Shown one piece after another: positions 24,424 to 33,908 of a stretch of 64,000 bases of DNA (position 1 is its first letter; the number at the start of each line of letters is the position of its first letter). The position numbers were made by a program, and so were the translations under genes. The notes beneath the pieces were generated by a model, which was not told where the DNA came from, did not search any database, and saw only the letters and a program-made list of their open reading frames with translations. Location: assembly GCF_000829375.1 (NCBI RefSeq), contig NZ_AP014624.1:310001-374000 (forward strand), in the 5' to 3' direction. This DNA comes from Chryseobacterium sp. StRB126 (GTDB lineage Bacteria > Bacteroidota > Bacteroidia > Flavobacteriales > Weeksellaceae).

Positions 24424-26706
24424 TTATTGATCTGACTCTTCTTTTGACATTGAATAAGGGAAATCTTTTTCCTGTGATCCCCGGTCTGTATTTGGCTTAC
24501 TGTCCATTTTAAAATCCAGAACAGCTCCATTCATTAAATTTTTATGACTCAACCAGTTTTTGGAATATGGCTGTCCATTTACATTCAATGATTTTACATA
24601 TAAATTTTCAGCCCTGTTTTCTGCTGCCTTTACTTCAATTTTCTTGCCGTTTTCAAGATGAATGGTTGCCTCTTTAAACAACGGCGCTCCCAATACATAC
24701 TGATCTGTTGCCGGTGTTACCGGATAAAAACCTAATGCTGAGAAAATATACCATGCAGAGGTTTGCCCGTTATCTTCATCACCGCAATAACCGTCCGGAG
24801 TAGCCTGATATAGCTTATTCATCACCTGTCTTGCCCAATATTGGGTTTTATATGGTGCTCCTGCATAATTATACAGATAGATCATATGCTGTATCGGTTG
24901 ATTTCCGTGGGCATACTGCCCCATATTCATAATCTGCATTTCTCTGATCTCATGGATCACTCCACCGTAATAGCTGTCATCAAAAACCGGTGGTAAAGAA
25001 AATACCTCATCCAGTTTGGCTTCAAATTTCTTTTTACCGCCCATCAATTCAGCTAGGCCATCAATATCCTGGAAAACGGACCAGCTGTAATGCCAGCTGT
25101 TCCCTTCTGTAAAGGCATCGCCCCATTTAAAAGGATTGAATGGTTTCTGGAAATTACCGTCTTTATTTTTACCGCGCATCAATCCTGTTTCCCTGTCGAA
25201 CAGATTTTTGTAATTATACGCTCTTTTTTTGTAAATATCAATTTCTGAGGCAGGTTTTCCTAGTGCTTTTCCTAATTGATAAATTGAAAAGTCATCATAA
25301 GCGTATTCTAATGTTCTGGCTGCATTCTCATTAATTTTTACATCGTAAGGAACATAGCCCAATTCATTGTAATATTTTACTCCCGCACGGCCGACTGCTT
25401 TTAAAGGACCTTCGTTATTGGCCCCATGTTTTACAGCCTGCCAAAGGGTTTCTACATCATATCCGCGAAGACCTTTGATATAAGCATCTGCCACCACGGA
25501 AGCAGAATTGTTTCCGATCATAATATCGGAATATCCAGGACTGCTCCACTCCGGTAAGAATCCTCCTTCTTTGTAAGCATTAACTAATCCTTCCTGCATT
25601 TCTACATTGATACTTGGATATACCAGGTTCAGGAAAGGATACAATGCACGGAAAGTATCCCAGAAACCTGTTCCTCCGAACATTTTTCCGTCTGTAATTT
25701 TTCCGTTGTATGGACTCCAGTGCTTTATTTTATTCTGAGCATCAATCTCGTATAATTTCTGAGGAAAGAATAATGTTCTGTACAGTGAGGAATAAAAGGT
25801 TCTCATCTGTTGATCTGTTCCTCCTTTTACTTCTATTTTTCCTAAGGTTTTGTTCCAGACATTTTTAGCATCGGTTTTTACCTGTTCAAAATTTCGGTTT
25901 CCAATCTCTCTTTTAAGATTGATTTCAGCCTGTTCAAAGCTGATGAATGAAGAGGCTACTTTTGCGTACACTGTTTCTTTATTTTTCAGTTTAAAGCCTA
26001 CTATCGCTCCGGTGTGATCGCTGGTAATTTCAAGCTTATCATTAACCAGTTTATCGTCTTTCCAGGTTTTTGTAAGCTCAAAGTCTTTATCAAACTGAAC
26101 TACAAAATAGTTTTTAAAATTGTCATATTTCCCGGTAGAATATCTGGTAGTATAGCCCAGAATTTTTCTTTCTTTCGGCAAAATTTTGATGTATGAACCT
26201 TTATTCAAGGCATCAATCACTACATAAGCACTATCTGTTTTCGGAAAATCAAATTTGAAAAAAGAGGCTCTTTCGGTAGGCGTAAATTCAGTGGTTACAT
26301 TAATGTCCGCTAAATAAACACTGTAGAAATAAGGAGTGGTAACCTCAGCTTTATGGCTGAACCAGCTCGCTCTGTCGTCTTCTTTAAATTTCAACTTCCC
26401 CACTCCCGGCATCATGGAAAATGCTCCATAATCATTCATCCAGGGAGAAGGCTGATGGGTTTGTTTGAATCCTTTTATTTTATCAGCATCGTAAGTGTAG
26501 GCCCATCCGTCACCCATCTTTCCGGTTTGTGCCGTCCAAATATTCATTCCCCATGGAAGTCCGACTGCCGGATAAGTGTTTCCGTTGGATAATGAAGGTT
26601 TGGACTGGGTTCCCATCAATGGGTTTACATAGTCTACGGGAGATGTGTTCTGACCAAAAACCAGGGCCTGTAATAAAAGAAAGCAAGTAGAAAAAATAGA
26701 CTTCAT
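24424..26706 (-). CDS. GH92 alpha-mannosidase (copy A)
   Basis: Calcium-dependent exo-alpha-mannosidase that trims alpha-1,2/1,3-linked mannose from N-glycans. The 760-residue product starts at the ATG at 26706 on a signal peptide (MKSIFSTCFLLLQALVFGQ). Family blocks: VDYVNPLMGT, TYPAVGLPWGMN, GTGFWDTFRALYP, the acid motif FTEGNSWHYSW with Glu534, GNQPIQHMIYLYNYAG, and GDEDNGQTSAWYIFSALGFYPV. All expected catalytic elements are present, in contrast to copy B (33909). It lies 22 bases after the ROK kinase and 24 before the cupin gene. Probably periplasmic. Confidence 0.93.
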   Translation of the reverse strand: MKSIFSTCFLLLQALVFGQNTSPVDYVNPLMGTQSKPSLSNGNTYPAVGLPWGMNIWTAQTGKMGDGWAYTYDADKIKGFKQTHQPSPWMNDYGAFSMMPGVGKLKFKEDDRASWFSHKAEVTTPYFYSVYLADINVTTEFTPTERASFFKFDFPKTDSAYVVIDALNKGSYIKILPKERKILGYTTRYSTGKYDNFKNYFVVQFDKDFELTKTWKDDKLVNDKLEITSDHTGAIVGFKLKNKETVYAKVASSFISFEQAEINLKREIGNRNFEQVKTDAKNVWNKTLGKIEVKGGTDQQMRTFYSSLYRTLFFPQKLYEIDAQNKIKHWSPYNGKITDGKMFGGTGFWDTFRALYPFLNLVYPSINVEMQEGLVNAYKEGGFLPEWSSPGYSDIMIGNNSASVVADAYIKGLRGYDVETLWQAVKHGANNEGPLKAVGRAGVKYYNELGYVPYDVKINENAARTLEYAYDDFSIYQLGKALGKPASEIDIYKKRAYNYKNLFDRETGLMRGKNKDGNFQKPFNPFKWGDAFTEGNSWHYSWSVFQDIDGLAELMGGKKKFEAKLDEVFSLPPVFDDSYYGGVIHEIREMQIMNMGQYAHGNQPIQHMIYLYNYAGAPYKTQYWARQVMNKLYQATPDGYCGDEDNGQTSAWYIFSALGFYPVTPATDQYVLGAPLFKEATIHLENGKKIEVKAAENRAENLYVKSLNVNGQPYSKNWLSHKNLMNGAVLDFKMDSKPNTDRGSQEKDFPYSMSKEESDQ

Positions 26707-26728
26707 TGTATCGTTTCGTTTTATCAAT

Positions 26729-27592
26729 TTATATAAGCTTTTTTAGTGCATAACTGGCAGCTCCCAGAATGGCTGCATCTTCAAAAATGGCAGAAATTTT
26801 GACCTGCAAGTTAATATTATTCGCTGTTAGATTCTGAATAAATCTTTGCTCAAAATGAGGGTAAGCTTTTGCAATATTTCCTCCTATAACTAAAACTTCC
26901 GGTTTGTAATGATCTACATATTTCACTACGAATTCAGAAAAGGTGTCTGCATATTCATCAAATATCTGCTTCTGTATTTCCAAAGGTTTATCCAACAGGT
27001 CTTTCGTTCCTGATATCTGCTCTCCGGTAAGTTCTTCATACCGTTTAACAAACCAACGTGTGGCCAGATAATCTTCAAAGATGGATTCTTTAAAAGGGGA
27101 ATCCCAAAGGTCTTCATCGGTAGCCAACTCTCCGTTATAAAATGTTGTTCCTAATCCTGTTCCGAGAGTGACTCCAAAAACCTTTTGAAAACCCTGCACA
27201 CAGCCCCCAAATACTTCTCCTTCCATAAAGGCCGCCGCATCATTAACAAAGTAAATCTGCTTTGTAGAAATGGATAATCTTTTGGCCAGTTCTTCTTTTA
27301 TGTTGACATGAAGGATATCAATAAACTTCCCTTGCTCCATTAACGATATTCCGTTTTCATAATCGAAAGGTCCCGGCATAGCAATTCCTATTAAAAGATC
27401 TGATTTCGCCAGATTATGGGCTCCTTTTTCAATGGCTGAAGCCCAGGCGGAGAAAATTGTTTCTCTGTCATCAAAGGAATTAACATGTTCTCTTACATAC
27501 GTTGAAGTGATAATTTCACGTTTTTCAGGATTCACCTGCGCGAGTGTAATATGTGACCCTCCAATATCGATTCCGAGTATATTCTGCATCAT
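26729..27592 (-). CDS. ROK-family sugar kinase
   Basis: 287 residues, cytoplasmic. N-terminal phosphate loop NILGIDIGGSHITLAQV, then MPGPFDYENG, FVNDAAAFMEGE (catalytic Asp region), VTLGTGLGTTFYNGEL and a C-terminal PEVLVIGGNIAKAY. The cysteine zinc motif of classical ROK kinases (CxCGxxGCxE) is absent, as in the polyphosphate-glucokinase-like branch. In this locus it likely phosphorylates mannose, GlcNAc or glucose; which one cannot be read from sequence. Start ATG at 27592, or 27589 since two ATGs are adjacent. A 122-base gap separates it from the upstream GH18 gene. Confidence 0.86.
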   Translation of the reverse strand: MMQNILGIDIGGSHITLAQVNPEKREIITSTYVREHVNSFDDRETIFSAWASAIEKGAHNLAKSDLLIGIAMPGPFDYENGISLMEQGKFIDILHVNIKEELAKRLSISTKQIYFVNDAAAFMEGEVFGGCVQGFQKVFGVTLGTGLGTTFYNGELATDEDLWDSPFKESIFEDYLATRWFVKRYEELTGEQISGTKDLLDKPLEIQKQIFDEYADTFSEFVVKYVDHYKPEVLVIGGNIAKAYPHFEQRFIQNLTANNINLQVKISAIFEDAAILGAASYALKKLI

Positions 27593-27714
27593 TTTTAATT
27601 TAAATTCAAACTGTTTTATTGTATCGAAAAACAGACAAACAAGTAGATACTGCCTGTCTGCCTGCTTTGCAATATGTTATCTGTTTTTCAGATAAAATCT
27701 TCATTCAATGAGTT

Positions 27715-30120
27715 TTATTTCACTATGATCTTACCTGATGATACTCCTTTATTTTTTGAAGATGTGATTTTGTAAATATAAGTACCTGTAGCGAAATCCT
27801 GTGTATTCACGGTGTTATTATTTTGATTAATCTCCTGTTTTTTCAAGAGTTTTCCTGAAATATCGTAAAAAGAAACCTCGCTGGAATTATCGGTAACCGT
27901 AAAGTGAATATCACTTCCTCTTTTTAGAGGATTCGGATACACTGAATGGTTGTCTTTTATATTCTCAACATCTCTTACAAATAATGAGGTGTTACAGGGA
28001 ACTTCCGTTTTCCAATTGGTATTGGTCATATTGACTAAGGTTGCAAAATGAGTATTTGCTGTAGCATCCAAAGCTCCTATTCCGCTTCCTTCATCCATCT
28101 TCCAATTCGCTTCCAAACCTTGTGAGTTTGCCGGCACATTACAGCTGTTATCCAAAATTTCCTGAGCTGATAATGCTCTTTTCCATACTCTGAATTCATC
28201 CAAAGACCCGTTGAGTGCGCGGGAATTATCGTAATTTCTTGCTAAGTACATAATACCGTTTGCTGTAAAATTGCCTGTAACCGGGGTACTTGTATCTAGA
28301 CTTCCGTTAACATACAGCTTCATCGCAGTTCCGTCATAGGTTGCTGCTATATGATACCATGTATTAGTGTTGAATGCTGTATTGGTGTTAATTTTCGTTT
28401 GAGAAGAACCGAAGCTCAAGATAAACTGAAGTTTGTTATTGGCCAGGTTACCATCCCCGAATCTAAGCATTGCAGAGTTGCTATCTCCCACTTCAATCCC
28501 AAGCACTGATGAAATGTTAGGGAAAGCTGTTTTAAATGCATTTACTTTTACCCAACCTTCAATGGTTACTGCATTTCCGCTCAGGTTAAACTGTCCGGCA
28601 TTCAGATAATTTGTGCTTCCGTTAAAAGAAAGTGATCTTGGACCAGGGCTTATAACCGAAGCAAAACCACTGTTGAATACTCCTTCTGCTGAATAAGTAC
28701 TTACCGTTCCGCCATTACATGCTGCCTGTACTTTCCATATATAGTTTGTATTAGGCAAAAGATTTTGCAGTGAATAATTATTGGTGGTAATATTCTGAAC
28801 TTCAGTCCATGCAGTAGCTGCTGCTGTTTTGTATTGCAATGTATAAGAAGATGCGGTTCCTGCATCCCATGACAATTGAGTTGAATTTCCCAGATAGCTT
28901 CCTGATACCAATCCTGAAGGCGTTGTACATCCGTTTCCTGAATTGAATCTTGGAGCAAAAAGATAGGTACTTGTTAAGGTTGAAGAGCAGTTAGACTGTA
29001 TTCTCCAGTCATAATCCGTATTCATCGTAAGATTATTGATCACCACACTGCTGCCGGAATAGCTGCTGGCAACGTTAGTCCATGTTGTTGAACTGGCTGG
29101 TTTATAATCAATATTATAAGTTTGAGAGCCATTAGATATCCAGTTTAATTTAGCAGAAGTTCCTGTTACATTGGTAACGTCCAATCCTAACGGCGGATCA
29201 CAAGATTGCCCTTGACTCCATGAATAGAGCTGTCCGCTTAACTGGGTATTTTCATTATAAAGAATATTGGAGCCTGTACTGAGATAGCTGGCTACATCAG
29301 TTCCTGCTAAATCGTACCACATGAAAACACCATAGTCGTCATTTTTGGTGCTGGTTGCTGAAGAGGCAACAACAGATGCAGGAGTAGACTGAGGGTTTGT
29401 ATTTTGTATCCAGATTGCGGCAGGAGAAAGCTTTGTTTTGTCGAGACCAGGAATATTTGGAGCTACATAAGTACCATACATCGCATTCCAGCTATAGTTG
29501 ATATAATTTCCTGCCAGATCCCCATTATAACTTTGTCTTGAGGTGGCAGGTCCATAATAGTAAAATGTAATTAGTTTATCAGGCATTGCTGCTTTAAGCT
29601 CTTGTAACAACATCACGAAAGAGCTGTTATTAGGTTGTCCTGTTCCGTTGTTTCCATATCCTGCATATTCATCATCCAGATCTACACCATCCAGACCATA
29701 AGTATATACTGTGTGAGCTACCTGTAGAGCAAAATCTTTGGCTGCTTCACGATTGGGAAAGTTGGAGATTCCGGCTCCCTGATGGTTTCCTAAAATATCC
29801 AGCAATACTTTAATTCCTTTTTGCTGTAAAGGTTTTACATAGGTATTTACATCGTTCAGTACTTTAGTAACATTATTATTACTTGAGATATAGGCTCTGC
29901 TTTTAGAAACGTCATAATTGATATTAGCTGCAAAGATAATGGCCACATCAAAAAGCTGCCTGTTGGTATTCTGCAAAGTATAAGAACCTGCATTCAGCAT
30001 GTTGTTGTTATTGACTTCCACATAACAGACTCCCAAAGGGTTTAGCTGCTGTGCTTTAAGTTGCGATCCTGCCTGAATCATCAAGGCCATCAAGGGAATA
30101 AGAAAGGATTTTTTTTTCAT
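27715..30120 (-). CDS. GH18 EndoH-like endo-beta-N-acetylglucosaminidase with FN3, LamG and type IX sorting domain (copy A)
   Basis: Cleaves the GlcNAc-GlcNAc core of N-glycans, releasing high-mannose chains. 801 residues: signal peptide to about 23, GH18 domain about 25-300 with active-site DGVDLDDE (Asp147, Asp149, catalytic Glu151) followed by YAGYGNNGTGQPN, closely matching the EndoH pattern. Two fibronectin type III modules (about 305-400 and 405-495), a laminin-G/concanavalin-like module (about 500-715), then a type A type IX secretion C-terminal domain (SVYPNPLKRGSDIHF to GKIIVK). Predicted to be secreted or surface-attached. It lies 60 bases after its paralogue. Confidence 0.93.
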   Translation of the reverse strand: MKKKSFLIPLMALMIQAGSQLKAQQLNPLGVCYVEVNNNNMLNAGSYTLQNTNRQLFDVAIIFAANINYDVSKSRAYISSNNNVTKVLNDVNTYVKPLQQKGIKVLLDILGNHQGAGISNFPNREAAKDFALQVAHTVYTYGLDGVDLDDEYAGYGNNGTGQPNNSSFVMLLQELKAAMPDKLITFYYYGPATSRQSYNGDLAGNYINYSWNAMYGTYVAPNIPGLDKTKLSPAAIWIQNTNPQSTPASVVASSATSTKNDDYGVFMWYDLAGTDVASYLSTGSNILYNENTQLSGQLYSWSQGQSCDPPLGLDVTNVTGTSAKLNWISNGSQTYNIDYKPASSTTWTNVASSYSGSSVVINNLTMNTDYDWRIQSNCSSTLTSTYLFAPRFNSGNGCTTPSGLVSGSYLGNSTQLSWDAGTASSYTLQYKTAAATAWTEVQNITTNNYSLQNLLPNTNYIWKVQAACNGGTVSTYSAEGVFNSGFASVISPGPRSLSFNGSTNYLNAGQFNLSGNAVTIEGWVKVNAFKTAFPNISSVLGIEVGDSNSAMLRFGDGNLANNKLQFILSFGSSQTKINTNTAFNTNTWYHIAATYDGTAMKLYVNGSLDTSTPVTGNFTANGIMYLARNYDNSRALNGSLDEFRVWKRALSAQEILDNSCNVPANSQGLEANWKMDEGSGIGALDATANTHFATLVNMTNTNWKTEVPCNTSLFVRDVENIKDNHSVYPNPLKRGSDIHFTVTDNSSEVSFYDISGKLLKKQEINQNNNTVNTQDFATGTYIYKITSSKNKGVSSGKIIVK

Positions 30121-30151
30121 TGTATATTAATTTTATTAGAATAGGAAAAGC

Positions 30152-30171
30152 CATTGGGCCTAAGCCCAATG
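30152..30171. repeat. intercistronic hairpin between the two GH18 genes
   Basis: CATTGGGC (30152-30159), CTAA loop, GCCCAATG (30164-30171): perfect 8-bp GC-containing stem without a long T run. It could stabilise an mRNA end or partly attenuate transcription between the paralogues. Confidence 0.45.
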
Positions 30172-30180
30172 ACTGATTTA

Positions 30181-32337
30181 TTATTTTACTATTAGTTTTT
30201 CTGTCTGCTTTTTACTTCCATTTAGGGATTCAAACTGGAGGATGTAATTTCCGGTTGAAAATCCTGAAGATTCATAATGATTATCTCCGGCATTCAACGA
30301 TTTTGTCCCTACAACTCTTCCGTTAAAATCATAGATGGTCAATTTTCCTTTATTGTATTCATCAGGAACAGAGACTGTAAATGAAGAAGACTTACTGACA
30401 GGATTCGGATATAGTTTGATCTGATTCTTAGTCTGAATTTCTCCTGAACTTATTCCTCTCTGGGTGGCTATCGTTTTTGCTACTATTGAAGTTCCGGTTG
30501 CACATGGTAAATCTGTTCCCCAATTGGAGGCATCCACTCCTGTTAAACTTAAACTAACCCCATTTCCAGAGCTATCCTGAACAGTAGAACCGCTTCCTTC
30601 ATTGAATTTCCAATAGGCTGCAAGAGAAGTAGCCGGAACAGACACGTTACACATATTCTGACTGATCTCCGTTTGGCTTAATGCCCGTTTCCAAACTCTG
30701 ACCTCATCAATTTTACCATTGAAGTTTCTGGAAGTATTATATAAATATCCTACATTGAATGCTCCATTAGAACTTACGTTTCCGGTTTGTGCTTTGCTGG
30801 CATCCAACACCCCATTGATGTAAAGTTTCATAGAACTTCCATCATAAGTTGCTGCCACATGATACCAAGTATTGGCATTCAAAGCTGTAGCAGAAGCCAG
30901 TTTTTGCTGTACATTATTAATGCTTAATACAAACTGAAGCTTATTATTGGCAAGACCGGCATCTCCAAGTCTTAATAGCGCTGAATTAGCATCACCTGCT
31001 TCTGTTCCCATAATGGATGAAATGTATGGAGAAGCAGCTTTGAAGGATGAAGGTTTGATCCAGCCCTCAAAAGATAATGCTGAACTGTTTAAATTCATAT
31101 TTCCGGCAGCTCCAGATTCAGTGCTTCCGTCCAAAGAAAGAGCATAAGAACCTGTAGGCGTTGTTGTTCCCGATCCACTATTGAATCTTGGAGCGAACAT
31201 ATATGCACTTTTTACACTGCAGTTTGTTCTGATTCTCCAGTCGTATTCGGTATTAGCAGTTAATCCTGAAACTGTTAATGAATTAGTGTTAACAGCTGTG
31301 GCAACACTCGTCCAAGTTGTTGAAGAGGCTGGTTTATAATCAATATCATAAGTATTGGTTCCTACGGTAGACCAGTTTAGTTTTGCACTTGTTCCGGTAA
31401 GATTGCTGGTGTATAATCCGATAGGAGCATCACAATTGGTCCCTTGTGTCCATGATTGTAAAGTACCGCTTAGCACGGTTGCTTCCCCATATAATGTTTG
31501 GGTCCCTGCTGTAAGCTGTGATGTCTGATTGGTTCCTTTAAGGTCATACCAAAGATATAATCCATAACCTCCGTTTTTCGTTTGAGTAGCCAAACTTGTT
31601 GTGGTAGAATTAGATGTATTTCCCAACCAGACTGCCGCAGGAGAAATCTGAGCTTTAGTAAGGGGAGGAACATTAGGTGCAGAGAATGTTCCGTACATGG
31701 CATTCCAGCTGTAGTTGATATGATCTCCTACTCTGGTACCGTTCCAGGAAAGCCTTGAAGCAGCATCTCCATAATAATAGAATGAGATGATTTTATCTGG
31801 AAGTAACGCCCTTAATTCTTGAACAAGCATGACGAAGGAGCTGTCATTAGGCTGTCCTGTTCCGTTATTTCCATAGTCCGAATATTCATCATCAAAATCA
31901 ATTCCATCCAGACCATACGTATTTACTGTGTTCGCCAACTGTAATGCAAAGTCCTTAGCTGCCTCACGGGTAGGAAAATTACAGATCCCGGCCCCTTGGT
32001 GGTTTCCAAGAATGGTTAACACCACTTTCATTCCTTTTTGCTGCAGTGGTTTTATGTAAGTATCTGCATTGGTGAGAACCTTGGTGACATTATTGTTAGA
32101 ATACAGATAAGCTCTTCCGCGACTGGTATCGTAATTAATATTAGCCGCGAAAATATTTACCACATTAAACAGGTAACTGTTGGATGTTTGCAGTTTGTAC
32201 GCTCCTGCATTCAGGATGTTGTTGTTGTTCACTTCCACATAGCATATTCCTTTAGGATTAAGCTGTTGTGCGTTAAGAAAAGCGCCAGACTGAAGCGCCA
32301 TGGCCATCAGTGCAGTAAGAATTGATTTTTTTTTCAT
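30181..32337 (-). CDS. GH18 EndoH-like endo-beta-N-acetylglucosaminidase with FN3, LamG and type IX sorting domain (copy B)
   Basis: 718-residue paralogue of the gene at 27715, and the closer of the two to EndoH: active-site DGIDFDDE (Asp147, Asp149, Glu151), then YSDYGNNGTGQPNDSSF. Signal peptide to about 23, GH18 domain 25-300, a single fibronectin type III module (about 305-390; copy A has two), a LamG module (about 400-610), and a type A sorting domain beginning near KLYPNPVSKSSSF and ending KLIVK. Both copies keep every catalytic residue at identical numbering, so neither is a pseudogene. Likely secreted by the type IX system. Confidence 0.93.
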   Translation of the reverse strand: MKKKSILTALMAMALQSGAFLNAQQLNPKGICYVEVNNNNILNAGAYKLQTSNSYLFNVVNIFAANINYDTSRGRAYLYSNNNVTKVLTNADTYIKPLQQKGMKVVLTILGNHQGAGICNFPTREAAKDFALQLANTVNTYGLDGIDFDDEYSDYGNNGTGQPNDSSFVMLVQELRALLPDKIISFYYYGDAASRLSWNGTRVGDHINYSWNAMYGTFSAPNVPPLTKAQISPAAVWLGNTSNSTTTSLATQTKNGGYGLYLWYDLKGTNQTSQLTAGTQTLYGEATVLSGTLQSWTQGTNCDAPIGLYTSNLTGTSAKLNWSTVGTNTYDIDYKPASSTTWTSVATAVNTNSLTVSGLTANTEYDWRIRTNCSVKSAYMFAPRFNSGSGTTTPTGSYALSLDGSTESGAAGNMNLNSSALSFEGWIKPSSFKAASPYISSIMGTEAGDANSALLRLGDAGLANNKLQFVLSINNVQQKLASATALNANTWYHVAATYDGSSMKLYINGVLDASKAQTGNVSSNGAFNVGYLYNTSRNFNGKIDEVRVWKRALSQTEISQNMCNVSVPATSLAAYWKFNEGSGSTVQDSSGNGVSLSLTGVDASNWGTDLPCATGTSIVAKTIATQRGISSGEIQTKNQIKLYPNPVSKSSSFTVSVPDEYNKGKLTIYDFNGRVVGTKSLNAGDNHYESSGFSTGNYILQFESLNGSKKQTEKLIVK

Positions 32338-32446
32338 TGTATAATTTTTTTAAGGTGTTTTGGTGTGTGAATCTGATATAGCATTCCCCTGATCCTTTCT
32401 TTTTTAGGAAAGTATCTTAAGTAAATAAGCCATATACATGAATGGG

Positions 32447-33874
32447 TTAGCTCAGTAGCTCAGGATTTTCGTTAAAGGTTTTCCATAGCAATTCTCCAAA
32501 TAAAGTATTGGCCCATGCAAACCATTCTCTGGTGAATTTTTTGTCATTGTCTTTATGGAAGGACTCATGCATAAAGCCTGTCCCGCCGTGCGTTTTCTGT
32601 AAGGTATCTATACACCATCTGATCTCACTTTTATCTTTTGTAGTGAGCGCTTTCATAATGATACTCATTGGCCAGATCATATCCAGTCCAATATGTGGAC
32701 CTCCTATCCCTTCTGCCAGCTTTCCTTTGAAAAAGAACGGGTTATTTTCCGACCACACGAATTTTCTCGTATTCTGATAAACAGGGTCGTCTGTTTTCAC
32801 CGCATCCAGATAAGGTAATCCCAGCAAACTTGGGCAGTTCGCATCATCCATCAGGTTATAACTTCCAAAGCCATTGACTTCAAAAGCATATATTTTCCCA
32901 AATTCAGGATGATTGTAAATTCCGTATTTTTTAATGGCTGCATCTACCTCATCAGCAAGGTTGTTCAGCTGTTGAGCCAGAGTCTTTTCATTTTTAATCT
33001 GAGACACCATTTCTGCTGCCTGGCGCAAACTTACTACGGCAAATAAGTTGGATGGAATTAAAAATCCATAGATCGTAGCATCATCACTTGGACGGAACAT
33101 AGAGCTGATAAGACCTACCGGCTTTGTTGGATAGCCATATCCGCCCATAGGAACTCCGTCAGTAGCCCAGGATGTTGTACGCTCAAATTTGTATGGTCCT
33201 AAATCTTTTTTCCTTTGCTGCTCAATGAAAGTCTGCAAAGTAAGTTTAATTCCCTGCAGCCAGCTAGCATCGAAAGGTTTTGTATCTCCTGTTGTTTTCC
33301 AGAAGTGATATGCCAAACGGATAGGATAACACAGAGAGTCGATTTCCCATTTTCTTTCATGAGTTCCCGGTTTCATATCAGTATGGTCATATTCTTTCCA
33401 TTTGCTGATCTTTTTATCATCGTTATAGAACGCATTCGCATAAGGATCTTTAAGGATGAAAGTTGTTTGCTTATGGATCACTCCGGAAATCAATTTGTGA
33501 AGCTTCTCGTCTTTCTTCGAGAACTGCAGATAAGGGAAAACCTGCGCAGAACTGTCACGAAGCCACATCGCATCAATATCTCCTGTAATCACATAAGTAT
33601 CCGGTGTACCATTGGTTTCATTGTAGAAAACAGTAGTATCTAATGTATTCGGAAAGCAGTTTTCAAAAAGCCAGCTTAGCTCCTTATTGTTTACTTTCTT
33701 TTTAAAGGCTGCAATAGCATTTTCTACGGATTCACTGGTAAAATGTCTTTTATCTTTAGGAACACGAACCACAGGAAAACCTTCCGTAGTAAGGGTTTTT
33801 GCAAAAACATTCTGAGTAAACAGCAATCCGGCTCCTGCCAATGCACTTGTTTTAATAAAATCTCTCCTTTCCAT
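32447..33874 (-). CDS. GH125 exo-alpha-1,6-mannosidase
   Basis: Metal-independent inverting mannosidase that removes alpha-1,6-linked mannose. 475 residues; the N-terminus MERRDFIKTSALAGAGLLFT looks like a twin-arginine signal, so export to the periplasm in folded form is likely. Family blocks: DIDAMWLRDSSAQVFPYL, KWEIDSLCYPIRLAYHFW, SMFRPSDDATIYGFLIPSN, DDANCPSLLGLPYLD, and the C-terminal GTGFMHESFHKDN with REWFAWANTLFGEL. It covers the linkage GH92 enzymes do not handle well. It starts 34 bases after GH92-B, on the same transcript. Confidence 0.92.
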   Translation of the reverse strand: MERRDFIKTSALAGAGLLFTQNVFAKTLTTEGFPVVRVPKDKRHFTSESVENAIAAFKKKVNNKELSWLFENCFPNTLDTTVFYNETNGTPDTYVITGDIDAMWLRDSSAQVFPYLQFSKKDEKLHKLISGVIHKQTTFILKDPYANAFYNDDKKISKWKEYDHTDMKPGTHERKWEIDSLCYPIRLAYHFWKTTGDTKPFDASWLQGIKLTLQTFIEQQRKKDLGPYKFERTTSWATDGVPMGGYGYPTKPVGLISSMFRPSDDATIYGFLIPSNLFAVVSLRQAAEMVSQIKNEKTLAQQLNNLADEVDAAIKKYGIYNHPEFGKIYAFEVNGFGSYNLMDDANCPSLLGLPYLDAVKTDDPVYQNTRKFVWSENNPFFFKGKLAEGIGGPHIGLDMIWPMSIIMKALTTKDKSEIRWCIDTLQKTHGGTGFMHESFHKDNDKKFTREWFAWANTLFGELLWKTFNENPELLS

Positions 33875-33908
33875 TGATACTTTTATTTCGTTTATTTTTT
33901 ATAAATCT

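Noticed and set aside
32440-32465. tRNA-like string GGGTTAGCTCAGTAGCTCAGG
   Set aside because: It resembles a tRNA D-arm but no acceptor stem, anticodon arm or T-arm follows. It is the stop codon and last codons of the GH125 gene read on the other strand.
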